Shown piece by piece: positions 55,389 to 64,000 of a stretch of DNA of 64,000 nt. Below the pieces are notes generated by a model. The model was not told the DNA's origin. It did no database searches and saw nothing but the letters and a program-made list of their open reading frames with translations. The position numbers were made by a program, and so were the translations under genes. The stretch comes from Filimonas zeae (GTDB lineage: Bacteria > Bacteroidota > Bacteroidia > Chitinophagales > Chitinophagaceae): NCBI RefSeq assembly GCF_014641615.1, contig NZ_BMIB01000003.1, positions 992,001 through 1,056,000 of the forward strand. Reading direction: 5' to 3'. Position 1 is the stretch's first letter; every line of letters begins with the position of its first letter.

Positions 55389-55443
55389 AATAAAGTATTT
55401 ATAAGGTATAGAAAAAGAATGCCGGCTTGTGTAGCAGCATATT

Positions 55444-56520
55444 TTATGCAACAGACTTACTATACAGCTGATTTAAACTGTATACATATTTTTGCACAGA
55501 AAACCTATCGAGGGTGGCAGCCCTTGCGTTGAGGGCCATCCGTTTTAACTCTGCCGGCTGGCGGTGCAGCAGCTCCAGGGCACGTACCAAAGGTGCGGAA
55601 TTGTTTTTCTCCACCAGAATGCCGGTTTCATTGGTGGTAACCACACTGCCCATAGAACCATCACTGGTAACAACTGGTACCAGCCCTGCCGCCATCGCTT
55701 CCAGTAATGCCACCGGCAGCCCTTCTCCATATAAAGAAGGTAGTATAAATACCTGTGCCTTCATTAATATATCAGTTTTCTGCGCTCCGCTTACAATGCC
55801 CATATAGGTTACCTGATCAGGATAGGCCTGCTCCATCTGCAATACATCGGGCAGCAGCGGCCCCATACCGCAGAATATAAACTGCACACCGGTAGTTCCT
55901 TTTATCGCCAGCATTCTCACAGCCTCCAGGATTATCTCAATACCCTTTGATGCATGCAGGCGGCCCATAAAAAGAACGGTTAACTGCTGGCTGGTACGGA
56001 TTTGCCTTTCTAATTTTCCAAACGATGCATCCACAGTATTCTCCAGCACCATCACCTCGTTTAAAGCATATTCTTTTTTGAGGGATTCTTTTTCCAGGCT
56101 GCTTAAACATACAATGCTGTGCGAACGTACATACATGCTTTGTATCATTGCTTTAAGCATTGGGTTAACGGGCTTTTGTAATAGAAACCGGCCTCCATGC
56201 AAATGCAGCAATACTTTTTTTCCAAATAACCGTACAATGGAAAACGCCAGAAACTCTCTGATAATGGAGGGCGGATTCAGGGGCAGATTCAGGTGCACCA
56301 GGTTTATTTGCTGTTTGTACAAGATATTAGCCAGCTGAAAATAGCTTTTGCCAATGGTCAGTACACGGTTAAGTATGCCTGTGGCGCCATCTTCCCTACC
56401 TTCCAGAAAATGCACATACGTATTTGATTTGTTGTTGTCAATAATGGTATTGACTACCGCTGCTATGCCGCTTACGTTTTTATTCACGTCTAAGCTGGGC
56501 GCTGTTATTAATACATTCAT
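55444..56520 (-). CDS. GT4-type glycosyltransferase
   Basis: A 358-residue GT-B transferase. The N-terminal domain carries V-S-G-I-A-A-V-V-N-T-I (the donor-side loop) and L-L-H-L-H-G-G-R-F; the C-terminal domain has F-M-G-R-L-H-A-S-K-G-I, F-C-G-M-G-P-L and the nucleotide-sugar motif Y-G-E-G-L-P-V-A-L-L-E-A-M-A-A-G. It probably extends the repeat unit on the cytosolic face. It starts 3 bases after the CysE-like gene; donor and acceptor cannot be inferred. Confidence 0.9.
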   Translation of the reverse strand: MNVLITAPSLDVNKNVSGIAAVVNTIIDNNKSNTYVHFLEGREDGATGILNRVLTIGKSYFQLANILYKQQINLVHLNLPLNPPSIIREFLAFSIVRLFGKKVLLHLHGGRFLLQKPVNPMLKAMIQSMYVRSHSIVCLSSLEKESLKKEYALNEVMVLENTVDASFGKLERQIRTSQQLTVLFMGRLHASKGIEIILEAVRMLAIKGTTGVQFIFCGMGPLLPDVLQMEQAYPDQVTYMGIVSGAQKTDILMKAQVFILPSLYGEGLPVALLEAMAAGLVPVVTSDGSMGSVVTTNETGILVEKNNSAPLVRALELLHRQPAELKRMALNARAATLDRFSVQKYVYSLNQLYSKSVA

Positions 56521-56523
56521 AAT

Positions 56524-57063
56524 TTATAGTGTTTTAATAGTTTTAATAATACGGCCGGGGTTACCAGCCACAACCACACCGGAAGGAATGTCTTTTACTA
56601 TCACAGAGCCAGCACCTATTACCACTTCATTGCCCACGTATACATCTCCTATAATACACACATTGCATCCCACTTCTACATAGTCGCCTATGTGTGGGCT
56701 CCCCCCTCCTGCTTTGGCATTGCCAATGGTGGTTGACTGGCGTAATACACAGTGTTTACCTATCACTACCGCTTCATGCACAATCAGCCCAATACCATGA
56801 TAAATCCGCAGCCCCGGCCCGATGTTGATGGTGCAGGGCAACTCCAGCGAAAAGAACATACGGGTAAAGTGTTTGTAAAAAAAGAGATAGGGCCAACAGA
56901 GTATTTTCAGGTATCTGCGGCCGTGGCAATAGGCGGCTGTTCTAAAGAGGATCATAATAATAGCCCCTGTGGTATTTCCTTTATTGGCTATGTAGTCCTG
57001 CTTTATATAGTGGATAAACCCAGTGGGCTGGTATGGGTTAAGCGCCTGCTGCATGTACGGCAT
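56524..57063 (-). CDS. Serine-acetyltransferase-like (CysE/LbH) acyltransferase
   Basis: A 179-residue protein with a left-handed beta-helix C-terminus: I-N-I-G-P-G-L-R-I-Y-H-G-I-G-L-I-V-H, G-K-H-C-V-L-R-Q-S-T-T-I-G-N, and G-D-V-Y-V-G-N-E-V-V-I-G-A-G-S-V. It resembles the shorter CysE group found in polysaccharide loci rather than cysteine-biosynthetic CysE, since the N-terminal helical domain is truncated. It overlaps the preceding GT4 gene by 26 bases with the ATG at 57063; the ATG at 57054 is an alternative. Probably acetylates a sugar. Confidence 0.85.
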   Translation of the reverse strand: MPYMQQALNPYQPTGFIHYIKQDYIANKGNTTGAIIMILFRTAAYCHGRRYLKILCWPYLFFYKHFTRMFFSLELPCTINIGPGLRIYHGIGLIVHEAVVIGKHCVLRQSTTIGNAKAGGGSPHIGDYVEVGCNVCIIGDVYVGNEVVIGAGSVIVKDIPSGVVVAGNPGRIIKTIKTL

Positions 57064-58108
57064 TTTGGTAGGCGTTCATATATCGCGTTGCACAGGCAGT
57101 AATGGCGTATCTGGCCTCTATATGTGGCAGGGAAGCCTGCATAGCAGCCCCTGCTCGTCCCTGCTGCCATAGCTGTATTAGTTTGTATAGCTGATTGCCG
57201 CAATCTGTTATATTTCCATTTTCAAACAGCAAACCTGCATCAATAACGTCAATGATGTTTTTAGGCCCGTCTATATCGGATGCCAGTACGGGCAGCCCTG
57301 CCACCAGTCCTTCTACAATGGTTAGCCCAAACCCCTCATACCGCGAAGGCTGTATCAGTATATGATAATCGCAAAGATGGTTGAGTATCCATTCCCTGTC
57401 TTTCTCTCCCACCAGGCGCACTTTGTTCTGCAGCTGCATTTGGCCCGTCAGTTGCCGCAGATAGGATTCTGAAACACCGGCGCCAATAAAATCCAGCGTC
57501 CAGTTGGTACACCCATATTGCTGAATAATATATTGCAGGCTTTTGAGCAGAATATCCTGCCCTTTTTTTTCGTGCTGCAGCCTGCTCAGCTGTACCAGCC
57601 GCACAGGTTTGCTGGTAACTGCTTCATAATCTGTTCGCCTGCGGAACAAAGCCACCGGTATACCGTTATCAATTTGTATAACAGGCGGTGTAATGCATTG
57701 GGCAACCACTTCCAGGTATACCGCTTCAGAAATAGCAATAAGGCAATCGTATTTATTATGCCAGGTAACCGGTATGCCCATATCGTGCACGGTGTAAAAC
57801 AGCTTCGCCTTTTTTCTCCACCGGATAATACCTGCCATATTGGGCTCGTGGCAATGAATAATATCGGCATTATACTTCATCAGCAACAGGTTTAACCGTA
57901 TAAACGGCTTCCAGCTGCGACTACCCTCCTTGCGGTGCAGATAATGAATTTTAATGGAAGGATGCAGTTGTTTCAATAATTCCACATTCCAGTCATTCAC
58001 AATAATCAACACCACTTCATGGTGTATACACATTTCATTAAGCAGCCCTACGGTAAGCACCTGTGCGCCGCCAGACTCCATGGTAAAAAGGCAATGAACC
58101 AGTTTCAT
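57038..58108 (-). CDS. GT4-type glycosyltransferase
   Basis: A 356-residue GT-B enzyme. N-terminal M-E-S-G-G-A-Q-V-L-T-V-G-L and I-I-H-C-H-E-P-N-M-A-G; C-terminal L-S-R-L-Q-H-E-K-K-G-Q-D-I-L and the donor motif P-S-R-Y-E-G-F-G-L-T-I-V-E-G-L-V-A-G-L-P-V. It sits between GT2 (17-base gap) and the CysE-like gene (overlap). Substrate unknown; same general role in repeat-unit assembly as the other GT4 but from a different subgroup. Confidence 0.9.
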   Translation of the reverse strand: MKLVHCLFTMESGGAQVLTVGLLNEMCIHHEVVLIIVNDWNVELLKQLHPSIKIHYLHRKEGSRSWKPFIRLNLLLMKYNADIIHCHEPNMAGIIRWRKKAKLFYTVHDMGIPVTWHNKYDCLIAISEAVYLEVVAQCITPPVIQIDNGIPVALFRRRTDYEAVTSKPVRLVQLSRLQHEKKGQDILLKSLQYIIQQYGCTNWTLDFIGAGVSESYLRQLTGQMQLQNKVRLVGEKDREWILNHLCDYHILIQPSRYEGFGLTIVEGLVAGLPVLASDIDGPKNIIDVIDAGLLFENGNITDCGNQLYKLIQLWQQGRAGAAMQASLPHIEARYAITACATRYMNAYQNAVHAAGA

Positions 58109-58125
58109 AGTTGTCGGTTAAAATT

Positions 58126-58881
58126 TCAGGAACGGATCATTTTTTTGATAGCGGCTTTACACATGTACCACTGCAGCCGCAGGTTATTGGGAGAGAATGC
58201 GCGCATCTGGTGTAGTTGCAGGGTTTTCCGGATATCTCTGAAAAAACGGAGCCCGCCGGTGGTGGTTTTAGAATTCTCCCACAGCCGGAAAGCGGCCAGC
58301 GCACGCTCATCGTAATAGTAAATCTTCCCTTCATCCAGCAGTTTCAGCCACAAATCCAGATCCATGCAGTAGTGCTTGTTCTCATCCAGAAAGTTTACTT
58401 TGTTCACCAGTTCAGAGCGGTAAAAAGATCCCTGCTGCACCACACAGTAATCATGCTGCACCAGCGTATCTTTATCTTTGATAACCTTTTTTATTTCGCC
58501 CGTTTTTTCATCCCTGCTATCGATAAGGTCTATCATGGCCGGGTAATAAATGCTGCCGTCGGGGTGGCTATTGACCAGGCTGACTATTTTTTCCACGCAG
58601 TCGGGGTATAAAATATCATCGGAATTAATCCAGCCCACCAGACTGCCGGTAGCCAGCCGGAAGCCTCTGTTAATGGCATCTGACTGCCCTTTGTCTTTTC
58701 CATGAAACACGATATGGATTCTGTCTTTATACCTGTTTACTATTTCCATAGTATTGTCGGTAGACCCGCCGTCCATAATAATGTATTCAATGTTAGCATA
58801 AGACTGTTGTAATACAGACTGTATGGTTCTCTCGATAAACTGCCCCTGGTTATACGAGGGCGTAATAATAGATACTTTCAT
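58126..58881 (-). CDS. GT2-type glycosyltransferase
   Basis: A 251-residue GT-A transferase: M-K-V-S-I-I-T-P-S-Y-N-Q-G-Q-F-I-E-R-T-I at the start, I-I-M-D-G-G-S-T-D-N-T, K-G-Q-S-D-A-I-N-R-G and the D-x-D-like W-I-N-S-D-D. The C-terminal helix-rich tail ends K-K-M-I-R-S. Its start overlaps the Wzy-like gene's stop by 4 bases (ATGA), so translation is coupled. It adds one sugar to the lipid-linked repeat. Confidence 0.92.
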   Translation of the reverse strand: MKVSIITPSYNQGQFIERTIQSVLQQSYANIEYIIMDGGSTDNTMEIVNRYKDRIHIVFHGKDKGQSDAINRGFRLATGSLVGWINSDDILYPDCVEKIVSLVNSHPDGSIYYPAMIDLIDSRDEKTGEIKKVIKDKDTLVQHDYCVVQQGSFYRSELVNKVNFLDENKHYCMDLDLWLKLLDEGKIYYYDERALAAFRLWENSKTTTGGLRFFRDIRKTLQLHQMRAFSPNNLRLQWYMCKAAIKKMIRS

Positions 58882-60248
58882 ATGTAGGATGGTGCGGTAA
58901 GCGGATAAGTAAAAGAGGGCGCTGCGGGGGCTACCTGCCGCAGGCCGTAAGCATAGGCGGCAAACAGCATGAGCATGCAGGTGGTATAAGGCTGCAGTAT
59001 GGCTGTACCATAAAAGGAGGTAATAAACAGCACTACAATAAACAAAATACCAATCTGTACAACAGGCTCGGTTTTAAAAGCCAGAAATTTTATCAGGAAT
59101 GCCAGGTAATACAAAATAAAAAATACAATACCGGCAATACCAAACTGAAGTATCATTACCGACCAGATGATGTCTCCCGTATCTACCTGTTTTACGCCAT
59201 TGTTGTCATCGGGCAGGCCGATATTAAAACGCAACAGGCGCGTTTGCCGCGAATCTTCCGTTAAGAGGCCAATGCCCAGCCAGGTGGTTACGGGGTTGGC
59301 CAATACATACTGCAGCCGTTCCACAAACAGGTACCACCGGAACTCGGTAGTAGAAAGTTCGTTTGCCTCCAGGGCATTCAGGGTAATGGGCGACACACTC
59401 ATAGCAGCACCCGACAAGTCTTTAAACCCTTCTGAAAAGCGGCTTTGCGGAAGGGTTTTTACAATATTAAAAGCCAGCACCACTATACCGGCATATAACA
59501 GCAGCCGCGCAGGCTTTACTTTTTTACTCAGAAACAGATGCAGTGCATAACAACACAGAATGGACAGAAGCAGGTTACGGTGCTGCGACAATAGTATTGC
59601 CAGCATATTGATGCCCAAAAGCAGGTGTTTACCCCACAGCCCAAAAGTGGCTTTGGAAAAGAAAAAGAAGAAGAACACCGGGAAAATAAATACAGGCAGA
59701 TTGTAGTACCGCGTGGGGTATCCTTCGTCATTGGTATATACCAGGTCACTGCCTACCATATTCAGCAACCCCTGCCCTACAAACGGCTGCACGCAATACA
59801 CCAGCGAAGCCACTGTTGTGGCGTAGATCACCCACCGGAATATTTTCAGCAGATCCTGTAACGAAAGCTGTACAAAAGGAAACAGCACCAGAAAGAAGAT
59901 ATAATTACGCCATACCCGCATGCTGATGAGCGGTTCTACCCTCCGGTAAAAAATACTGTATGCCAGCAAAAAAAGAAGCGCCACTGCAAACAGAAGAATA
60001 TTACGATAGCTGCTCCATGCACGGTTTTGAATAAACACGCCGGGCGATAGCAGCAATAAGGCTGCACAAAATAACAGCAGCCAATCGTACGGCTTTGTAA
60101 TGCCAACAGGCGGCATTACAAACAGGTATACCGGAAGCAGCTGAAAACCCGCAGTAGCTATGGTGAACAGGATGCACACGCACAGGTAACGTTTGGCGGC
60201 ATTGAAAAACAGGTACAAGGCCAGCAGAAACAATATTACCCCTATCAT
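58878..60248 (-). CDS. Wzy-like O-antigen/exopolysaccharide polymerase
   Basis: A 456-residue membrane protein with about eleven to twelve hydrophobic helices, a long periplasmic loop (about 265-350, S-R-F-S-E-G-F-K-D-L-S-G to Q-T-R-L-L-R-F-N-I-G) and no cytosolic catalytic domain, which fits Wzy/WaaL-type ligases-polymerases. As usual for this family, sequence conservation is poor, so the call rests on topology and position between flippase, acetyltransferase and transferases. It overlaps both neighbours by 4 bases. Confidence 0.78.
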   Translation of the reverse strand: MIGVILFLLALYLFFNAAKRYLCVCILFTIATAGFQLLPVYLFVMPPVGITKPYDWLLLFCAALLLLSPGVFIQNRAWSSYRNILLFAVALLFLLAYSIFYRRVEPLISMRVWRNYIFFLVLFPFVQLSLQDLLKIFRWVIYATTVASLVYCVQPFVGQGLLNMVGSDLVYTNDEGYPTRYYNLPVFIFPVFFFFFFSKATFGLWGKHLLLGINMLAILLSQHRNLLLSILCCYALHLFLSKKVKPARLLLYAGIVVLAFNIVKTLPQSRFSEGFKDLSGAAMSVSPITLNALEANELSTTEFRWYLFVERLQYVLANPVTTWLGIGLLTEDSRQTRLLRFNIGLPDDNNGVKQVDTGDIIWSVMILQFGIAGIVFFILYYLAFLIKFLAFKTEPVVQIGILFIVVLFITSFYGTAILQPYTTCMLMLFAAYAYGLRQVAPAAPSFTYPLTAPSYI

Positions 60249-60856
60249 ACCGCGGCCAGTTTATGCATTAACACCATTTTTTTTATAAAGCGGGCGGGGT
60301 TACCTGCCCACACTTCATCATCGGGTATGCTTTTGGTTACCACGCTACCGGCGCCAATTACGCTGCGGTGGCCAATGGTTACGCCTTTTAGTATTAAGGT
60401 ATTGGCTCCCACAAATACATCATCTCCTATGGTAACCGGAACGGTGTTAATACTGGATTCCACATGCGCACGCCTGTCTTCAAAACCAAGAGGATGAAAA
60501 TCTGTATCCCAGATGCACACATTACCGCCAAAGTTTACATGATGGCCTATAGTAATGGCATTGGCGCAGTAGATGGTGGTACCGGACAGCCCTGCATGAT
60601 TGCCTATTACCAGTCTGGCCCCGGGCCCGATAAAGAGCGAGCATTTTTTAGACAGTCCCACATAATTGGAATACGGGCTGCTGCGGAAAGTAACCCCATA
60701 GCCCAGCTGACAGTAACCGTTGTTGTTTACAATCAGCAGGCCGTGTATTTCCGGAAACTGTGTATATACAATACGGCCGCGTTTAATCGCTACGTAATTC
60801 CGTATATATTGCAGCCACCTGCCCGGTGCTTTCAACAATAGTAGTAATGTAGACAT
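60245..60856 (-). CDS. WcaF/WbbJ-type hexapeptide acetyltransferase
   Basis: A 203-residue LbH acetyltransferase. Repeats begin near 60; N-V-C-I-W-D-T-D-F-H-P-L-G carries the candidate catalytic His, and I-G-D-D-V-F-V-G-A-N-T-L-I-L-K-G-V-T-I-G plus W-A-G-N-P-A-R-F-I close the fold. The N-terminal ~35 residues are basic. It is one of three predicted acyltransferases in this operon, which suggests a multiply acetylated polymer. Located between Wzx and the Wzy-like gene. Confidence 0.88.
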   Translation of the reverse strand: MSTLLLLLKAPGRWLQYIRNYVAIKRGRIVYTQFPEIHGLLIVNNNGYCQLGYGVTFRSSPYSNYVGLSKKCSLFIGPGARLVIGNHAGLSGTTIYCANAITIGHHVNFGGNVCIWDTDFHPLGFEDRRAHVESSINTVPVTIGDDVFVGANTLILKGVTIGHRSVIGAGSVVTKSIPDDEVWAGNPARFIKKMVLMHKLAAV

Positions 60857-60864
60857 AGGTACAT

Positions 60865-62193
60865 TTATTTGAGGGAAACGTTTTTGGTAAGGTGGCCGAT
60901 AGCCTTTATGGTTACCAGTTTGAAATAGGAATAGCGGAAGAATTCGGCTTTAAAAAGATGGATAGACATTTTCTTGAGGGTGAGGTAGAAAAACAAACAG
61001 TTACAGCATTCAGCCACCAGCCAGGAGATGGCTCCGCCCCTTATACCTATAAAATGCCCCAGCGCCACGGCTGTTACAAGGCCCAGCACTGCGCTGGTAA
61101 GGGTAATGCGAAAAAACTGTTTATCCAGCTGCAGGTTTAGCAAGGCCTGCACCCCTAAAAACGAGTTAACACTTACCAGAAACGGCACAAAGCTGAGCAT
61201 TCTGAAAACAGGTACAGCCGGTAAAAACTGTGGCCCGTAAAAAAGAGGAATGATAAAAGGGGCCATGATAAAGAAAACCAGGCTGTACATAAAACTGAAT
61301 AGTAAACCCACGGGCATAATACTCTGCAGATCGCTGATGCCCTTATTACGGTTGATACCAAAAGAGGCGGATATAAAAGGATATAGTGCCTGCGTTAATG
61401 GTATAGATAATAAGCTGATGGCCGTTATAATAAGCCGGTAGGCCGCTGAATAGTAACCTACCTGCGTAACAGTTACAAAAATGCCAAGGATAATAATAGT
61501 GGTATTGGAATACAGGTTAATGGTAATCATGGAAAAGAACAGATTGCTCCCCTCCTTTAATACTTTCACCATGTTTTTCCAGTTTGGTGCAACCAGCTTT
61601 ATCTGAAAGGTGCGCACCGCAAAAACAAAAGAGAACACACCCGCAGCAATCTGAGAAATACTTAACAGCAAAGGCTGCCATATATATTGCTGTTTGTGAT
61701 GGATGAACATAAAAACCGCGGCGGTAAACAGTATTTTGGCCCCCAGATTAAACAATGCCACTTTGCTTAGCTGTTGCTTGCCCTGGTAAAGCCAGTTAGG
61801 CGTAAATACCCAACCTATAAGTATAGCAAAGGAATATAACGCCACCTGCCGCTCGTGTTGCAACTGCGGCAGCTGCCATAGTAACACCCCAAACACCGCG
61901 GAACAAAATAAGAACAGCATTATTTTGGTGTACAGCACATTGCTGAAAAGCCGGTTGATAAAGTACGCATCGCCGGAGTTTTGTGCAACCGCCCTGGAAG
62001 CCTGCATATCAAAACTGAAGTTAACAATGAGCACGAAGTAGGTAACGATGGCTGTGCAATAGTTAATGACCCCGAATTTATCCGGCCCTATTATTTTGGT
62101 AAGATACGGCAGGGTAAGAAAAGGCATTACCAGGTTAGCCAGCTGCATCACCCCTTGTGAAGCGATATTTTTAACGAGTACGTTTGCGCGCAT
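60865..62193 (-). CDS. Wzx-type oligosaccharide flippase
   Basis: A 442-residue membrane protein of the MATE-like/Wzx group with about twelve TM helices. It begins N-I-A-S-Q-G-V-M-Q-L-A-N-L-V-M-P-F-L-T-L-P-Y-L and I-I-G-P-D-K-F-G-V-I-N-Y, the characteristic opening of this family. It flips the lipid-linked repeat unit across the inner membrane before polymerisation. It starts 10 bases after UpxY and ends 8 bases before an acetyltransferase. Confidence 0.92.
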   Translation of the reverse strand: MRANVLVKNIASQGVMQLANLVMPFLTLPYLTKIIGPDKFGVINYCTAIVTYFVLIVNFSFDMQASRAVAQNSGDAYFINRLFSNVLYTKIMLFLFCSAVFGVLLWQLPQLQHERQVALYSFAILIGWVFTPNWLYQGKQQLSKVALFNLGAKILFTAAVFMFIHHKQQYIWQPLLLSISQIAAGVFSFVFAVRTFQIKLVAPNWKNMVKVLKEGSNLFFSMITINLYSNTTIIILGIFVTVTQVGYYSAAYRLIITAISLLSIPLTQALYPFISASFGINRNKGISDLQSIMPVGLLFSFMYSLVFFIMAPFIIPLFYGPQFLPAVPVFRMLSFVPFLVSVNSFLGVQALLNLQLDKQFFRITLTSAVLGLVTAVALGHFIGIRGGAISWLVAECCNCLFFYLTLKKMSIHLFKAEFFRYSYFKLVTIKAIGHLTKNVSLK

Positions 62194-62203
62194 GCAGGTA
62201 TTT

Positions 62204-62731
62204 TTAAGAGGAAAGCCCCTGTACTTTTGCGGGAGCAGTTATTTTTTCTATCTGCCCTGTTTTTACAGCTATGATGGCGTACCCCAGCGAGGGCAATAGA
62301 ATTTTAATGGTATTGTTCTGTATTTCCAGCACACTCCCCTCCTGCTGTATAAGGGCACCACTGGTAATACGTACGGTATCATTAATGTTCACATCTGTTT
62401 TTTCCAGACTTAGTGTGTAAGAATTATTCAGGTATTGGCGGATAGCTGCAATCTCTTCGTCCTTTACCACAGCGGGTGTTCCCAGCCAGTACACAAAGTC
62501 TACCACGCCTTCCGTCTGTTGAATAGATAAATGCGTATGCAGGCTGGTATGTACAAAAACATAGGAAGGAAACAAGGGCTCTTCTACCATCTTTCTACGG
62601 TCGGCCCATTGCTTCAGCACCCTGTTCAGCGGGCAATAATTCTCAATTCCTTTTTTGGTAAACAACGCTGACACTTTCTTTTCCCATCTGGAACGAGTGT
62701 ATACAACATACCAGGTATTTTTTGTTTCCAT
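62204..62731 (-). CDS. UpxY-type NusG paralogue (operon-specific antiterminator)
   Basis: A 175-residue NusG/RfaH-like factor. The NGN domain reads W-Y-V-V-Y-T-R-S-R-W-E-K-K-V, Y-C-P-L-N-R-V-L-K-Q-W, P-L-F-P-S-Y-V-F-V-H; a KOW-like domain follows (about 115-165, G-A-L-I-Q-Q-E-G-S-V-L-E). In Bacteroides, UpxY proteins prevent premature termination in capsule operons; a similar role for this long operon is inference. It lies inside the operon, after the BY-kinase, with an 84-base gap upstream, rather than at the operon start. Confidence 0.9.
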   Translation of the reverse strand: METKNTWYVVYTRSRWEKKVSALFTKKGIENYCPLNRVLKQWADRRKMVEEPLFPSYVFVHTSLHTHLSIQQTEGVVDFVYWLGTPAVVKDEEIAAIRQYLNNSYTLSLEKTDVNINDTVRITSGALIQQEGSVLEIQNNTIKILLPSLGYAIIAVKTGQIEKITAPAKVQGLSS

Positions 62732-62815
62732 GCTTTGTTTTGTTTAACAAATGGCTCCGCCCATCCGGTTACATCAGTATGTATGGCCGGTAGAAATGAG
62801 AAATATGGATGTTGT

Positions 62816-64000
62816 TTATTGAGCAGCGCCCGGATTGGCTAAGCGCTTACTACTGAAACTTCTGATTGTTTTAGGCCGTTTTTCGTTATAAGCATACCCA
62901 TAGCCATAGCCAAAGCCATAGCCTTTGGTGCCAAATCCCCGTGCTTTTATACCGTTAAAAACTACCCCTATGTTATGAAGTCTGTTTATTTTATTGTTAC
63001 CGTCTATACGTTGCACAAACACCTTCGCGGTATAGTTGTGCCTTACCACATACAGGGTAATATCACATAACGGAGAAAGAATGTAGGCGTCTGTAACCAG
63101 GTTTACAGGGCCGGTATCTACAATAATGTAATCAAAATCATCTTCCAGTGTGGCTATTAAATTTTCTATTTTTCCATTGGCAAGTAATTCGGATGGGTTA
63201 GTAACGGTGGTGCCTGCGGAAAGAATAAAAAGGTGTTCGTTTACCTGGCTGGGTGTAATAATATCTGTTACGCCGGCATTGCCCATCAGATAATCGGTAA
63301 TGCCGGTATTGTCTTTAATTCCGAATTTATCGCTGATGCTTGCATGAATAAGATCCAGCTCCAGCAGGGCAACTTTTTTGCTGGTTAAAGCCACTGTCAG
63401 TGCCAGGTTTAAGGATATAAAGCTTTTTCCTTCCCCGGCAACACTGGAGGTAATGAGTATCTTTTTCTTCTTTGTATCTTTCTTCAGCATCGAAAGCGAT
63501 ACACGTAACTGCCTGAACTGCTCTGCAATAAAGGTTTCTTTGCCATTTCCCACTACAAACGGCTTTTTAGATTTATCATAAATAACCTCACCTACTATAG
63601 GCCGTCTGGTGAGGATTTCTATTTCCTGCCGGTATAATACCTTGTTGCTGAAGCTATCTTTTGCGGTAATAACGGCTATGCCTGCCAGCAGGGCTACCAG
63701 TATAAAGCCGGCATAAATTTGTTTGTTATGTGGGCTCACCGGCTTAATTGACGACTGCGCGTTATCTACCAGCCTGTTGTCGGGTGCTACAGAAGAATAA
63801 GCCAGTGCGGTTTCTTCCCGCTTCTGCAACAGAAAGGCGTAGGTGTTGTATTTAATGCCTTTTTCCCGGTTAATCTCAATCAGTTCCTTTTCCTTTTCAG
63901 GTATGGCCTGCAGCGTTCTTGAATAGTTACTATTGGTGCCACTGAGGTTGGTTTTGCTTACCTGCAAACTGGTACGCTGGTTGCGGATATTAAGCATAAT
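62816..64000 (-). CDS. BY-kinase/chain-length regulator (Wzc-like), N-terminus outside window
   Basis: The frame stays open to the right edge, so the N-terminal Wzz part is missing. The visible ~395 residues are a coiled region with the GNVR-like end (E-K-E-L-I-E-I-N-R-E-K), a TM helix (I-Y-A-G-F-I-L-V-A-L-L-A-G-I-A-V-I), then the kinase: Walker A I-T-S-S-V-A-G-E-G-K-S, Walker A' L-L-E-L-D-L-I-H, Walker B I-I-V-D-T-G-P. The C-terminal tail has a Gly/Tyr cluster (G-Y-G-F-G-Y-G-Y-G-Y-A-Y), the expected autophosphorylation region. It controls polymer length and export in the Wzx/Wzy route. Confidence 0.92.
   Translation of the reverse strand: MMLNIRNQRTSLQVSKTNLSGTNSNYSRTLQAIPEKEKELIEINREKGIKYNTYAFLLQKREETALAYSSVAPDNRLVDNAQSSIKPVSPHNKQIYAGFILVALLAGIAVITAKDSFSNKVLYRQEIEILTRRPIVGEVIYDKSKKPFVVGNGKETFIAEQFRQLRVSLSMLKKDTKKKKILITSSVAGEGKSFISLNLALTVALTSKKVALLELDLIHASISDKFGIKDNTGITDYLMGNAGVTDIITPSQVNEHLFILSAGTTVTNPSELLANGKIENLIATLEDDFDYIIVDTGPVNLVTDAYILSPLCDITLYVVRHNYTAKVFVQRIDGNNKINRLHNIGVVFNGIKARGFGTKGYGFGYGYGYAYNEKRPKTIRSFSSKRLANPGAAQ

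Noticed and set aside
62880..62925. Tyr/Gly-rich tail of the BY-kinase as frameshift or low-quality sequence
   Set aside because: Tyrosine clusters at the C-terminus are the normal phosphorylation region of BY-kinases.

Overview
The window reads as a chromosomal segment of a Bacteroidota bacterium, most likely a Chitinophagaceae-type plant-polysaccharide degrader. The basis is a SusC/SusD pair, many secreted glycoside hydrolases with signal peptides ending in A-Q, several TAnnTTTG-type -7 promoter elements, no clear Shine-Dalgarno sequences, an UpxY-type NusG paralogue and Bacteroidota-style AraC and two-component regulators. The genus is inference. No rRNA, tRNA, CRISPR array or transposase was seen.

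Positions 1-39389 are a large, multi-operon polysaccharide utilisation locus. A plus-strand run (GH43-CBM6 x2, GH27, GH97, GH31-PA14; 1-9358) is followed by a minus-strand ATPase/RloB pair (9455-11381), a membrane AraC regulator and a TonB-dependent receptor (11611-15187). Next come a minus-strand CE1-CE1 double esterase and GH43 (15209-18468), then a long plus-strand operon GH115, GH10, GH9, GH3-PA14, GH43, GH95 (18762-31386). A minus-strand susC-susD operon (31521-36609) and two CE1 esterases (37024-39389) close the locus. GH10, GH3 and GH43 would cut the xylan backbone and arabinose; GH115 would remove (methyl)glucuronate, CE1 ferulate or acetate, and GH31, GH97, GH27 and GH95 terminal xylose, galactose and L-galactose or fucose. 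This set fits a heavily decorated glucuronoarabinoxylan of the cereal-bran kind. A shared 15-base box (CAATCGATTWCATAA) stands before three of its transcription units.

Positions 39483-52423 hold ordinary accessory genes: two SDR enzymes, a VOC protein, an AraC-controlled operon with a quinone-oxidoreductase-like enzyme and two royal-jelly-type proteins, a TlpA thioredoxin, a histidine kinase/response regulator pair and a DUF892 protein. Between them lie a chimeric gene scar (Crp/Fnr start joined to a DoxX end) and, right after it, a compact two-gene cassette: an OLD/RecF-like ATPase and a small protein with a PD-(D/E)XK-like motif (41423-43170). I regard this cassette as the best candidate for an undescribed, probably defensive, system.

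Positions 52576-64000 are one minus-strand exopolysaccharide operon. In transcription order it holds a BY-kinase end, UpxY antiterminator, Wzx flippase, acetyltransferase, Wzy-like polymerase, GT2, GT4, CysE-like acetyltransferase, GT4, WecG-type transferase, WcaJ-type initiating transferase and a further acetyltransferase. It runs off the right edge.
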